Below, piece after piece: positions 18,702-27,343 of a stretch of 30,578 bases of DNA. This stretch comes from Pseudomonadota bacterium (lineage in GTDB: Bacteria; Pseudomonadota; Gammaproteobacteria; Burkholderiales; Gallionellaceae). Position 1 is the first letter of the stretch. Each line of letters opens with the position of its first letter. Where the stretch lies: NCBI GenBank assembly GCA_021822115.1, contig JAJZSA010000024.1:1-30578 (forward strand), in the 5' to 3' direction. Both the position numbers and the translations under genes were made by a program. The notes beneath the pieces were generated by a model that did not search any database, was not told where the DNA came from, and saw nothing but the letters and a program-made list of their open reading frames with translations.

Positions 18702-19561
18702 GGTGCCGTCATCAGTTGCAGATAGCTTTGGGTGAGCGGTTGTCCCCAGAACAGGGCGATCAGGCCGCCGCCAGCCAGATATGGACCGAACGGGATGGGG
18801 ATGTTGCGTCCGTGCCGGGCAAAGACGATGAGCACGATGCCGACGACCGCGCCGACCAATGAGGAGAGCAGGATAGTCAAGGGTAGCAGGCTCCAGCCCA
18901 GCCAAGCGCCGATGGCGGCCAGCAGTTTGAAATCGCCATAGCCCATACCTTCCTTGCCGGTCACCAGCTTGAACAGCCAGTACACGCTCCATAGCACCAG
19001 GTAGCCGGCAACGGCGCCGATGATGGCGTTGGGCAGGGATGTGAACGTGCCATCCAGATTGAGCAACAGGCCCAGCCACAGCAGCGGCTGGGTGATGGCA
19101 TCAGGCAACAATTGGGTATCGAAATCGATGAAGGTGAGGGCGAGCAGCGCCCAGATGAAGAGCAGGGCGGCGAAGCCGGCCATGCCAAAGCCGAAGTGCC
19201 AGGCCGCATAACCGCTGAACAGCGCACTCAGCGCCTCTACGATCGGGTAGCGTATCGAGATCGGGGCACCGCACCCTTTGCATCTGCCGCGCAGCAGCAG
19301 ATAGCTGAGGATGGGGATGTTCTCCCCGGCGGTGATGGCGTGACCGCAATGCGGGCATGCTGAACGTGGGCGGACCAAGTCATAGGGGGCAGTCGCGGGC
19401 TGCGGCTGCCCATTCAGGTCGGCACACTGCATCTGCCATTCACGTTCCATCATCCGGGGCAGGCGATGGATGACTACATTGAGGAAGCTGCCGACCAGCA
19501 GGCCGAGCAGGGCGCAGAGTGCGGTAAAAACGAGCGGCGAGCCGAGGAGGATCTGTTCCAT
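18698..19561 (-). CDS. pilD: PilD, type IV prepilin peptidase / N-methyltransferase
   Basis: A 287-residue polytopic inner-membrane aspartyl protease that cleaves type IV (and type II secretion) prepilin leaders and methylates the new N-terminus. The cytosolic cysteine tetrad is complete (C69, C72, C94, C97). The two catalytic aspartates are seen in FIDFDTQLLPD (D148) and MGYGDFKLL (D210), the same spacing as in Pseudomonas PilD. Its end overlaps coaE and it starts 18 bases after pilC. Confidence 0.95.
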   Translation of the reverse strand: MEQILLGSPLVFTALCALLGLLVGSFLNVVIHRLPRMMEREWQMQCADLNGQPQPATAPYDLVRPRSACPHCGHAITAGENIPILSYLLLRGRCKGCGAPISIRYPIVEALSALFSGYAAWHFGFGMAGFAALLFIWALLALTFIDFDTQLLPDAITQPLLWLGLLLNLDGTFTSLPNAIIGAVAGYLVLWSVYWLFKLVTGKEGMGYGDFKLLAAIGAWLGWSLLPLTILLSSLVGAVVGIVLIVFARHGRNIPIPFGPYLAGGGLIALFWGQPLTQSYLQLMTAP

Positions 19562-19579
19562 CTTCTAGTCGTTTGAATG

Positions 19580-20800
19580 CTAGCCGCCGACCACTTGACC
19601 CATTTTGAAAATGGGCAAGTACATGGCGATCACCATGCCGCCGATCAGTGTACCCAACACGACCATAATGATGGGCTCCATCAGGCTGGATAGCGCACCT
19701 ACAGCTTCATCGACTTCCGCTTCAAAAAAATCTGCCACTTTGGTTAGCATTGCATCAATTGAGCCCGCCTCCTCGCCGATGGAGACCATTTGCAGCACCA
19801 TGGCAGGGAAGACTTGGGTGTTAGTCATTGCTGTAGCAAGTCCAGTACCTGCCGTTACTTCACGCTGAATTTGTTTCGTCGCATCGAAATAAACTGCATT
19901 GCCGGCAGCGCCTGCCACCGAATCGAAGGCTTCCACCAGCGGTACGCCGGCAGCAAACATGGTGGACAGGGTGCGCGTCCAGCGGGCAATGGTAGCTTTG
20001 CGTACCAGCGGGCCGAATACCGGCAGCTTGAGCAGCAGTTGATCCATGACGCGCTGCATATTTTTGTTGCGCTTCCACGCATAGAAGAAGCCGTACACCG
20101 CGCCGCCTATGGTTCCGAAGATCGCCCACCACCACTGCACGAAAATATCGGAGATGGCCATCACCACCAGGGTTGGACCGGGCAGGTCGGCGCCGAAACT
20201 GCTGAAAAGATCCTTGAAGGCCGGGATCACGAAGATCATGATGACCGCAGTGATGACGAAGGCCACCACGATGATGGAGATTGGATAGAACAGCGCGGAC
20301 TTGATCTTGCTCTTGATCGCCTGGATCTTCTCCTTATAAGTAGCCAGGCGGTCGAGCAGGCTGTCCAGGATACCGGCGGCCTCGCCAGCACCGATCAGGT
20401 TGCAATAGAGGTCGTCGAAATACAGCGGGAATTTGCGGAACGCCTGTTCCAGGCTGGAGCCGGTCTCGACGTCGGTCTTGATGCTCATCAGCAGATGGGC
20501 TACGGCTGGATTGTCATGGCCCTTGCCTACGATGTCGAAGGCTTGCAGCAAGGGCACGCCCGATTTCAGCATGGTCGCCAGTTGGCGGGTGAACAGGGTG
20601 ATGTCCTTGTCGGTGACCTTGCCGGCACCGCTCGATTGCTTCTTGACCTTGGTGACATTGATGCCTTGGCGGCGCAGGTGCGCCGAGACACTCGCCTCGC
20701 CGGGGGCACGCATCTCGCCTTTGATTGCCTTGCCGGACTTATCCTTGCCTTCCCAGTGGTACAGGAATTCCTTGATCTTTTCTTGTTTGTCACTCGCCAT
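19580..20800 (-). CDS. pilC: PilC, type IV pilus inner-membrane platform protein
   Basis: A 406-residue GspF/PilC-family protein that forms the inner-membrane platform and couples to the PilB/PilT motors. Two repeated T2SF domains (about 75–195 and 275–400) each contain a GEEAG or GAGEAAG motif and are separated by a membrane segment; further hydrophobic spans flank position 210 and the C-terminus. The N-terminus EFLYHWEGKDKSGKAIKGE is typical. The usual upstream partner pilB is missing here; a CNNM-type gene sits there instead. It leads the pilC–pilD–coaE unit and has a promoter-like region with a palindrome just upstream. Confidence 0.94.
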   Translation of the reverse strand: MASDKQEKIKEFLYHWEGKDKSGKAIKGEMRAPGEASVSAHLRRQGINVTKVKKQSSGAGKVTDKDITLFTRQLATMLKSGVPLLQAFDIVGKGHDNPAVAHLLMSIKTDVETGSSLEQAFRKFPLYFDDLYCNLIGAGEAAGILDSLLDRLATYKEKIQAIKSKIKSALFYPISIIVVAFVITAVIMIFVIPAFKDLFSSFGADLPGPTLVVMAISDIFVQWWWAIFGTIGGAVYGFFYAWKRNKNMQRVMDQLLLKLPVFGPLVRKATIARWTRTLSTMFAAGVPLVEAFDSVAGAAGNAVYFDATKQIQREVTAGTGLATAMTNTQVFPAMVLQMVSIGEEAGSIDAMLTKVADFFEAEVDEAVGALSSLMEPIIMVVLGTLIGGMVIAMYLPIFKMGQVVGG

Positions 20801-20833
20801 GGGGTACCTCGACTGGAATGCGCTGCCGGCCGG

Positions 20834-20863
20834 ATTCTATATATGTTTCTGAACGACGTTCAA
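20834..20863 (-). promoter_or_regulatory. Probable promoter of pilC with overlapping palindrome
   Basis: On the reverse strand TTGAAC (20858–20863), 18 bases and TAGAAT (20834–20839) form a plausible sigma-70 promoter 34 bases before pilC. A perfect odd palindrome TGAACG-A-CGTTCA (20850–20862) covers the −35 box, as an operator would. A second TATAAT-like hexamer sits at 20874–20879 without a good −35. Confidence 0.45.
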
Positions 20864-20924
20864 AACGTAGCGGATTATAAAGGCTTTTTGCATCATGCAT
20901 GGCAACGCGGTCTTTGTAAAGCGC

Positions 20925-22208
20925 TCACTTCGCCTGTGGGTGATGCCGTCTTGGGAAGAGTCGGGCGACCTTGATGGCGCGATCCTGGGTCTGGATGATC
21001 TCGATGGGGTAGCCGCCGATCTTGAGGCTGGTGCCGGCTTCCGGGATGTCTTGCAGATGTTCCAGGATCAGGCCGTTGAGGGTCTTGGCTGCGCCCAGCG
21101 GCAACTGCAGGCCGAGTTTGCGATTGAGTTCGCGCAGGTTGCTGCTACCTTCAAGCAGGTAGCAGCCATCGCTTTGCTGCATGAATTTTCCTGTCTGACT
21201 CGGTGACTGGGTGGTGAATTCCCCCACAATCTCTTCCAGAATGTTTTCCAGCGTGACCAGACCTAGCAGTTCGCCATATTCGTCGACGACTAGCCCCAAC
21301 CTGGTTTTGCGTTCCTGGAACTGCTGGAGCTGTTTCAGGAGCGGGGTATCGGAGGGGATGAAATACGCTGCATGCAGCAATTCACGCAACTGGAGGATGT
21401 CCAGAGCCTCTTCCTGAAGTAGAGGTAAGGCGCGTTTGATATGCAGGATGCCGATGATATTGCTCGGTGCGCCCTCATGGATGGGCAGCAAAGTATGGTG
21501 GCTAGTGATGATCTGCTGGCGCAGTTGTTCAGGAGAGGTCGCAATGTTCAGCGATTCGATCTGATTGCGTGGCACCATGACGTCGTTCACCGTGATGCGC
21601 TCTAGATCGACCAGGTTGAGTAGCATCTTCTGGTGCTTGCGAGGCAGAAAATGCTCGGCTTCCAGCACCAGTCCGCGTAGTTCTTCCAGCGTTAATTTCT
21701 GCTTGCTCTGATCGGTCTGGATCGGGATGCGAAGTACTTTCAGCAGACCACGCACGATGGCTGTCGCGATCGATACCACAGGATGGAACAGTGTGATCAG
21801 CGGAGAGAGTAGGTAGCTCGAAGGCAGTGCGATGCGCTCGGGATGGCTGGCGGCCAGCACCTTGGGCATGATCTCGCTGAATACCAGAAGTATGAAGGTG
21901 ATGAACAGCGTGCCCAGCAGCAGGGTTAGTTCGTTTGCGCCGAACAAGCGCATGATCACGATGTTTGTGAGGGCGGCGGCGGCGACGTTCAGCAGCGTGT
22001 TGCCGAACAGGATCGAACCCAGCAGCTTATCCACTTTCCCAAGCAAGCGGCTGGTCAGTTTCGCGCTGCGGTTGCCTTTGCGGATGAGGCTGTTCAGGCG
22101 ATAGCGGTTGATCGCCATCATCGAGGTTTCTGCGGCCGAGAACCAGGCACCGAATACCAGCAGCGCCAGCAGGATGCCGAGCAGCTCGTTTAATGAAAGA
22201 TCATCCAA
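20925..22208 (-). CDS. CNNM/CorC-type transporter with CBS pair (HlyC/CorC family)
   Basis: A 427-residue membrane protein of the CNNM/CorB group, linked in some members to Mg2+ efflux. The N-terminal transmembrane domain (about 1–190) contains FSAAETSMMAINRYRL and the FGNTLLN and SEIMPKVLA motifs of the DUF21 domain. A CBS pair follows (about 205–335, including VMVPRNQIESL and LVVDEYGELLGLVTLENILEEIVGE). A CorC_HlyC domain ends the protein. It is complete. Its actual ion is not established by sequence. It lies between pldA upstream and the pilC promoter downstream, with a 61-base gap to pldA. Confidence 0.88.
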   Translation of the reverse strand: MDDLSLNELLGILLALLVFGAWFSAAETSMMAINRYRLNSLIRKGNRSAKLTSRLLGKVDKLLGSILFGNTLLNVAAAALTNIVIMRLFGANELTLLLGTLFITFILLVFSEIMPKVLAASHPERIALPSSYLLSPLITLFHPVVSIATAIVRGLLKVLRIPIQTDQSKQKLTLEELRGLVLEAEHFLPRKHQKMLLNLVDLERITVNDVMVPRNQIESLNIATSPEQLRQQIITSHHTLLPIHEGAPSNIIGILHIKRALPLLQEEALDILQLRELLHAAYFIPSDTPLLKQLQQFQERKTRLGLVVDEYGELLGLVTLENILEEIVGEFTTQSPSQTGKFMQQSDGCYLLEGSSNLRELNRKLGLQLPLGAAKTLNGLILEHLQDIPEAGTSLKIGGYPIEIIQTQDRAIKVARLFPRRHHPQAK

Positions 22209-22269
22209 AGCATGTGCTCTTGTTGAATCGGGGGCAGAGTATCGTAGAGCGCGTCAGCCAGTGTCAACC

Positions 22270-23244
22270 TCACCAATCGCGGAAAGTCAGCCCGAAAGAG
22301 AGGCTGGTCTGGCGCTGGTTGTAATCGATCAGGTTGTGGCCGTAACCGGTGGCGAGTTGCAGGCTTAGTCGCGACAGGTGCCAGAACTTGACCGGTGTGG
22401 ACCAGTCCAGTTGCAGATAACCACGCATCGCGGACGGTTGCAGGTTGCTGCGCAGCAGCAGGGTGATCTCGTCTGCCTGATCGGGAGACCAGTGGGCTTC
22501 CACTTCCGCGCGGCCGATATAGCGCTGGATGTCCGGGTTATCGTCGTTGGTCGCCGATTCCGGGAGGCGCCACCAGCCGCGTGCAAGCAGGTAGCGGTTG
22601 CCCCACTCCCAGCCACCTTGCAGATACAGCCGGTTCCAGCTGCGCGACAAGGGGTTCGACTGTCCGTTGGATTGGTGTGAGAAACCCACGTTCAGCATCT
22701 TCCAGCCTTGAGTTTGGCCGGTGCCGAAGGTGCCGATGAGCTCAGGTTCGTAGTTCGTTTCGCGGAAGGGCGAGGATTGCGCGCCGTTGAACAACTGCCA
22801 GTACGACTGCTGGGTATACGCGGCCCACAGACGGAAATCCTGGAACCACAGCAGGTCGATCTCGCGGAAGTTGCCGATCTCTGATTTGGCGCTGAACTGG
22901 AACATCAGTTCGTTCGGTTGGTAGGCGAATGGGGATGTGACGCTGTGTCCAGGAGCGGGGGAAGCAGGTTGCGTATTGATGCGCGTGGTATGGCGCACCA
23001 GCAGCCGGTTGGCACGGTATGGCTCTAGTCTACGCACCCCTTCCGGATCGGGATTGCCGCGCCCGTCCAAGTCCCAGGCGCGGGTGAGGGCGGAGCGCTG
23101 GGCATAATGCTGGCCGGTCAGTCGGTCATAACAGGCCAGCCGTTCCTCGTCGTTGGTCTGTTCCGTGCAGCTGCGCCAATTGGGGCTGACCGCCTGCGCA
23201 TCGAGCGCGCAAGCCAAGAGCAGCAGACTGCATAAATGCTTCAT
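22270..23244 (-). CDS. pldA: PldA, outer-membrane phospholipase A1
   Basis: A 324-residue precursor with a signal peptide ([18 protein letters not shown]) and an outer-membrane beta barrel ending in an aromatic residue (Trp), as outer-membrane proteins do. The catalytic triad matches OMPLA: H190 and S192 in FSHQSNGQ and N204 in RSWNRLY, with the same 2- and 14-residue spacing as H142/S144/N156 in E. coli. Family members degrade phospholipids that reach the outer leaflet. The ATG at 23244 overlaps the lgt stop (ATGA); the longer frame upstream is an lgt shadow. Confidence 0.93.
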   Translation of the reverse strand: MKHLCSLLLLACALDAQAVSPNWRSCTEQTNDEERLACYDRLTGQHYAQRSALTRAWDLDGRGNPDPEGVRRLEPYRANRLLVRHTTRINTQPASPAPGHSVTSPFAYQPNELMFQFSAKSEIGNFREIDLLWFQDFRLWAAYTQQSYWQLFNGAQSSPFRETNYEPELIGTFGTGQTQGWKMLNVGFSHQSNGQSNPLSRSWNRLYLQGGWEWGNRYLLARGWWRLPESATNDDNPDIQRYIGRAEVEAHWSPDQADEITLLLRSNLQPSAMRGYLQLDWSTPVKFWHLSRLSLQLATGYGHNLIDYNQRQTSLSFGLTFRDW

Positions 23245-24029
23245 CGCGCGGCCTTGAGATGCGCACGGCGCATCAACCAGATGCCAATCACCACCATCGG
23301 GAGGCTCAGCCACTGCCCCATGCTCACGCCGAAGGTCATGTAGCCGAAGATGCCATCGTCCGGATTGCGCGCGAACTCGCCGAGGAAACGGAACGCACCA
23401 TATCCGATCAGAAACAGGCCGGAGACGGCTCCGACCGGGCGCGGTTTGGCGGAATACCACCACAGCAGAGCGAACAACGCGATGCCTTCCAGCGCGAATT
23501 CATAGAGTTGCGAGGGGTGGCGGGGCAGCCCATCCACATGCGGGAACACCATGCCCCACGGCAGGTCGGTCGGGCGTCCCCACAATTCACCATTGATGAA
23601 GTTACCCAAACGGCCACAGGCCAGCCCCGGCGGCACTAGCGGGGCGATGAAGTCCATCAGCGCCAGCCAGCGGATGCCGCGAGTACGTGCGAACAACACC
23701 ATCGCCATAAGTACGCCGAGGAAGCCGCCATGAAAGGACATGCCACCCTCCCACACCGCGAGGATCTTGCCCGGGTGCGAGAAGTAATAGCCGGGAGCGT
23801 AGAACAGCACCTCGCCCAGCCGGCCGCCCACAATGACGCCGAGCACGCCGTAGAACAGCAGGTCGTCCAGGAACTTGGCATCCCAGCCGGGCAAGTCCAT
23901 GGCACGCAGACGACGGCGCCCCAGCCAGATGAAGATGGCGAAGCCGGCGAGATACATCAGGCCGTACCAGTGTATGCCGAAAGGCCCGAGATGCAGGGCA
24001 ACGGGGTCGAACTGTGGATGAACGAGCAT
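23241..24029 (-). CDS. lgt: Lgt, prolipoprotein diacylglyceryl transferase
   Basis: A 262-residue polytopic inner-membrane enzyme that transfers diacylglycerol from phosphatidylglycerol to the lipobox cysteine of lipoproteins. Lgt signature [14 protein letters not shown] is present, with the active-site histidine region SFHGGFLGV and a membrane-embedded [11 protein letters not shown] near the N-terminus. The start is the ATG at 24029, matching the family; upstream codons run into ilvD. It is divergent from ilvD across 55 bases and translationally coupled to pldA. The lipoprotein cytochrome at 26608 would be one of its substrates. Confidence 0.95.
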   Translation of the reverse strand: MLVHPQFDPVALHLGPFGIHWYGLMYLAGFAIFIWLGRRRLRAMDLPGWDAKFLDDLLFYGVLGVIVGGRLGEVLFYAPGYYFSHPGKILAVWEGGMSFHGGFLGVLMAMVLFARTRGIRWLALMDFIAPLVPPGLACGRLGNFINGELWGRPTDLPWGMVFPHVDGLPRHPSQLYEFALEGIALFALLWWYSAKPRPVGAVSGLFLIGYGAFRFLGEFARNPDDGIFGYMTFGVSMGQWLSLPMVVIGIWLMRRAHLKAAR

Positions 24030-24047
24030 GGTGTGATGGGGTAGAAT

Positions 24048-24072
24048 CGTTGCCCGGATTATACGTTGCCCG
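24048..24072. repeat. Nine-base direct repeat between lgt and ilvD
   Basis: CGTTGCCCG occurs at 24048–24056 and again at 24064–24072, separated by GATTATA. Start-to-start spacing is 16 bases. It lies within the 55-base divergent intergenic region and so could be a regulator site or a chance duplication. Confidence 0.55.
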
Positions 24073-24084
24073 AGAGACCTGAAT

Positions 24085-25935
24085 ATGCCGCAATACCGTT
24101 CCCGCACTTCCACCCATGGCCGCAACATGGCCGGTGCCCGCTCGCTGTGGCGTGCCACCGGCATGACCGAAGGCGACTTCGGCAAGCCCATCATCGCCAT
24201 CGCCAACTCCTTCACCCAGTTCGTGCCCGGCCATGTGCATCTGCACAACATGGGGCAACTGGTGGCGCGCGAGATCGAGAAGGCGGGCGGCATCGCCAAG
24301 GAGTTCAACACCATCGCTATCGACGACGGCATCGCCATGGGCCACGACGGCATGCTTTATTCGCTGCCTTCGCGCGACCTGATCGCCGACAGCGTGGAAT
24401 ACATGGTCAACGCACACTGCGCCGATGCGCTGGTGTGCATCTCCAATTGCGACAAGATCACCCCCGGCATGCTGATGGCCGCGATGCGCCTGAACATTCC
24501 GGTGATCTTCGTTTCCGGCGGGCCGATGGAGGCGGGCAAGGTCAACTGGCAGGGCAAGGTCAAAGGCCTCGATCTGGTCGATGCCATGGTCGCCGCCGCC
24601 GACAGCCGTGTGAGCAACGAAGAAGTGGATGCCATCGAGCGTTCCGCCTGCCCGACCTGCGGTTCCTGCTCCGGCATGTTCACCGCCAACTCGATGAACT
24701 GCCTGACCGAAGCCTTGGGTCTCTCGCTGCCGGGCAACGGTTCGCTGGTCGCCACGCACGCCGAGCGCAAGGAGTTGTTCCTGCGCGCGGGCCGTTTGAT
24801 CGTCGAATTGTGCAAGCGCTACTATGAACAGGACGACGTCAGCGTGCTGCCGCGCAGCATCGCTACCTTCAACACGTTCGAGAACGCGATGGCGCTGGAC
24901 ATCGCCATGGGCGGCTCGACCAACACCGTGTTGCACCTGCTGGCCGTGGCGCGCGAAGCGGGCGTGGACTTCACCATGAAGGACATGGATCGCCTGTCGC
25001 TCAAGGTGCCGACGCTGTGCAAGGTCGCGCCGTCCAGCGAGTACCACATGGAAGACGTGCACCGCGCAGGCGGCATCATGGCCATCCTGGGTGAACTGGA
25101 TCGTGCGGGTCTGCTGCACGCTGATGCTGCGACGGTGCATAGCAAGACACTGCGCGACGCGCTGAAACAATGGGACATCGCGCAGACTAATGATGAGGCG
25201 GTGAAGAAGTTCTACCGCGCTGCACCGGGCGGTGTCGCCACCACGATCGCGTTCTCGCAATCCATGCTCTATCCAGAGCTGGATGCCGACCGCGCGAAAG
25301 GCTGTATCCGCGACCAGGCACATGCGTTCTCGCAGGATGGCGGGCTGGCCGTGCTGCACGGCAACATCGCGCTGGATGGCTGCGTGGTGAAGACGGCGGG
25401 CGTGGACGAGCACATCCTGAAATTCACCGGCCGCGCACGTGTGTTCGAAAGCCAGGACGCGGCTGTGCATGGCATTCTGGAGGACAAGATCGTCGCGGGC
25501 GATGTGGTGGTGATCCGCTACGAAGGTCCGCGCGGCGGCCCCGGCATGCAAGAGATGCTGTACCCGACCTCGTACCTGAAATCCAAGGGGCTGGGCAAGG
25601 CCTGCGCCTTGCTGACGGATGGCCGTTTCTCTGGCGGCACCTCGGGCTTGAGCATCGGCCACGTTTCGCCGGAAGCGGCCAGCGGCGGTGCCATCGGCTT
25701 GGTCGAAGAGGGCGATACCATCGAGATCGACATCCCCAATCGCACCATCAATCTGAAGATCTCCGATGCCGATCTGGCACAGCGCCGTGCGGCGATGGAA
25801 GCCAAGGGCAGCAAGGCATGGAAGCCGGCTGCCGAGCGTCCGCGCAAGGTATCGGCGGCGTTGCGTGCCTATGCCGCCATGGTGACCAGCGCTGACAAGG
25901 GCGCAGTGCGTGATGTGTCGCAAGTGGAGCGTTAA
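24085..25935 (+). CDS. ilvD: IlvD, dihydroxy-acid dehydratase
   Basis: A 616-residue Fe–S dehydratase of the valine/isoleucine/leucine pathway, the same length as E. coli IlvD. It converts dihydroxy acids to 2-keto acids in the cytoplasm. Cluster-region cysteines are C122 in [10 protein letters not shown] and C195 in [10 protein letters not shown]. The family motifs [14 protein letters not shown] and [15 protein letters not shown] occur in the C-terminal half. The N-terminus [23 protein letters not shown] is typical. The downstream ParA-like gene starts 26 bases after the stop and may share the transcript. Confidence 0.97.
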   Translation: MPQYRSRTSTHGRNMAGARSLWRATGMTEGDFGKPIIAIANSFTQFVPGHVHLHNMGQLVAREIEKAGGIAKEFNTIAIDDGIAMGHDGMLYSLPSRDLIADSVEYMVNAHCADALVCISNCDKITPGMLMAAMRLNIPVIFVSGGPMEAGKVNWQGKVKGLDLVDAMVAAADSRVSNEEVDAIERSACPTCGSCSGMFTANSMNCLTEALGLSLPGNGSLVATHAERKELFLRAGRLIVELCKRYYEQDDVSVLPRSIATFNTFENAMALDIAMGGSTNTVLHLLAVAREAGVDFTMKDMDRLSLKVPTLCKVAPSSEYHMEDVHRAGGIMAILGELDRAGLLHADAATVHSKTLRDALKQWDIAQTNDEAVKKFYRAAPGGVATTIAFSQSMLYPELDADRAKGCIRDQAHAFSQDGGLAVLHGNIALDGCVVKTAGVDEHILKFTGRARVFESQDAAVHGILEDKIVAGDVVVIRYEGPRGGPGMQEMLYPTSYLKSKGLGKACALLTDGRFSGGTSGLSIGHVSPEAASGGAIGLVEEGDTIEIDIPNRTINLKISDADLAQRRAAMEAKGSKAWKPAAERPRKVSAALRAYAAMVTSADKGAVRDVSQVER

Positions 25936-25961
25936 GTAACTACAGTGCAGAGAGGGGCGGC

Positions 25962-26579
25962 GTGAAAGCGATCCTGATTGCGAATCCGAAAGGCGGTAGC
26001 GGCAAGACCACGCTTTCCACCAACATCGCCGCCTATCTGGCCGGGCGCGGCCAACGCGTCGCCATGCTGGACTTGGATCGGCAGCGCTCGGCGACTCAAT
26101 GGCTGGCTGCACGTCCCATGGAGTTGCCGGCGATCGAGGTGATGCAGTCGGGCAGTGCGCACGGCGGGGCGCTCGACTGGCTGGTGATCGATTCTCCGGC
26201 AGGTTTGCATGGCAAGAATCTGGAGCATGCCCTCAAACTGGTGCATCGTGTGATCGTGCCGATCGCTCCTTCCGCTTTCGATATCCAGGCCAGTCGCGAT
26301 TTTCTGGAATTGCTGCATCAGGAAAAAGCCATCCGTAAGGGGCGTATCCAGATCGGGGTGGTGGGCATGCGCATGGATCCGCGCACGCGTGCGGCACTGA
26401 CACTGGAGCAATTCCTGCAAGGACTGGATCTGCCGGTGCTGGCCTATCTGCGCGAGGCGCAGGTCTATGTGAACGCCGCATTTGAAGGTAAATCGTTGTT
26501 CGATCTGCCGCCCTCGCAATCACAACGCGAGAGTGAGCAATGGAGCTATATGCTGAATTGGCTGGAGCAGGGGGAGTGA
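25962..26579 (+). CDS. Orphan ParA/MinD-type ATPase
   Basis: A 205-residue deviant-Walker ATPase. ANPKGGSGKTTLSTN near the N-terminus is the ParA-type P-loop with its signature lysine; DLDRQRSATQW is the switch region and VIDSPAGLHG the Walker B-like motif. DRQRSA in place of the plasmid-type DPQGSA resembles small ParA proteins that position protein clusters, such as PpfA; that comparison is inference. No parB-like gene is next to it, so it is unlikely to be a chromosome partition pair. It begins at a GTG after a GAGGGGCGG sequence. The next gene, a lipoprotein cytochrome, starts 28 bases downstream. Confidence 0.85.
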   Translation: MKAILIANPKGGSGKTTLSTNIAAYLAGRGQRVAMLDLDRQRSATQWLAARPMELPAIEVMQSGSAHGGALDWLVIDSPAGLHGKNLEHALKLVHRVIVPIAPSAFDIQASRDFLELLHQEKAIRKGRIQIGVVGMRMDPRTRAALTLEQFLQGLDLPVLAYLREAQVYVNAAFEGKSLFDLPPSQSQRESEQWSYMLNWLEQGE

Positions 26580-26607
26580 CTGTGCGTGCCTACCAAGGAG
26601 TGACGAT

Positions 26608-27204
26608 ATGAAGAAGATGCTGATGATGTGCCTGCTCGCATTGGCTGGATGCCAGAAGGAAGCGCCGGATGTCGCTGCGCCACCAGCACCGCAGGCGGCC
26701 GCAGTTACGCCTGCCGCTTCGGTGCCAGCTGCCGCACCGACACCTGCGCCAATGTCGCCCGAGGTGCAGACTGAAATCAAGAAATCGGCGCCGAAGCCGA
26801 CAGTGCCTGCCAAGGTGGCCGTTGCGCCAACACCGCAGGCGCCGCCGGTCGCGCCGTCGGTCGCAACTCCTGTTGCGCCGACTGAACCACCCAAGATGGC
26901 AGAGCCTGCACCTGCGCCGGCAGCGGCTCCTGTAGTGGAGGCTGCGGTACCGCAAGCCGATGCTTTGGCATTGGCGAAAAAGAAGAATTGTTTCGCTTGT
27001 CATGCCCTCGACAAGAAAGTGGTCGGGCCGGCATGGAGGGATGTGGCACAGCGCTATCGTGGCGATGCCGGTGCGCAATCAAGACTGGAAGCTAAAGTGC
27101 GTCAAGGTGGTAAAGGAGTCTGGGGCAGTATCGCAATGCCGCCGCAGGCGTTGAGTGCTGATGAGGCATCGTTGCTGGTGCACTTCGTGTTGCAGTTGCA
27201 GTGA
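26608..27204 (+). CDS. Lipoprotein cytochrome c with long Pro/Ala linker
   Basis: A 198-residue predicted lipoprotein. The lipobox LALAGC puts the lipidated cysteine at C15, and Q16 after it argues against Lol-avoidance, so outer-membrane sorting is likely. Residues ~18–118 are almost only Pro, Ala, Val, Thr and Lys, a flexible or extended spacer. A single c-type heme domain follows: CFACH (C128, C131, H132), then KKVVGPAW and an AMPP Met-ligand loop. The domain is a close relative of the soluble cytochrome encoded 140 bases downstream. AAGGAG (26595–26600) precedes the ATG. Its partners are unknown; a tethered periplasmic electron shuttle is the simplest reading. Confidence 0.85.
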   Translation: MKKMLMMCLLALAGCQKEAPDVAAPPAPQAAAVTPAASVPAAAPTPAPMSPEVQTEIKKSAPKPTVPAKVAVAPTPQAPPVAPSVATPVAPTEPPKMAEPAPAPAAAPVVEAAVPQADALALAKKKNCFACHALDKKVVGPAWRDVAQRYRGDAGAQSRLEAKVRQGGKGVWGSIAMPPQALSADEASLLVHFVLQLQ

Positions 27205-27253
27205 AGTCAACCGACAGGTTGAACACCGCGTTATGGGCTCACCGCCTTGTGGT

Positions 27254-27281
27254 TTGCAATTCGTGTGCGGTTGTTTAGAAT
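27254..27281 (+). promoter_or_regulatory. Probable promoter of the soluble cytochrome c gene
   Basis: TTGCAA (27254–27259), 16 bases and TAGAAT (27276–27281) form a plausible sigma-70 promoter 62 bases upstream of the cytochrome ATG. It lies in the only longish gap (139 bases) of this part. A TCACT/AGTGA inverted repeat (27295–27312) would be in the leader. Confidence 0.5.
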
Positions 27282-27343
27282 GCGGCCGGGGTAATCACTC
27301 CGCTCGTAGTGAAAAGTAGTCAAACCTAATAAATGGAGAGAAC

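Noticed and set aside
23602..26112. 836-codon reverse frame opposite ilvD running into lgt
   Set aside because: Antisense shadow of ilvD that then reads lgt out of frame; no coherent protein.
26660..26960. Repeat-like Pro/Ala coding stretch as a tandem DNA repeat
   Set aside because: The DNA has no regular unit; repetition is only at the amino-acid composition level, so it is described as a protein linker.
27207..27222. Hairpin TCAACC-GACA-GGTTGA after the lipoprotein cytochrome
   Set aside because: Short stem with no following T-run; not convincing as a terminator.
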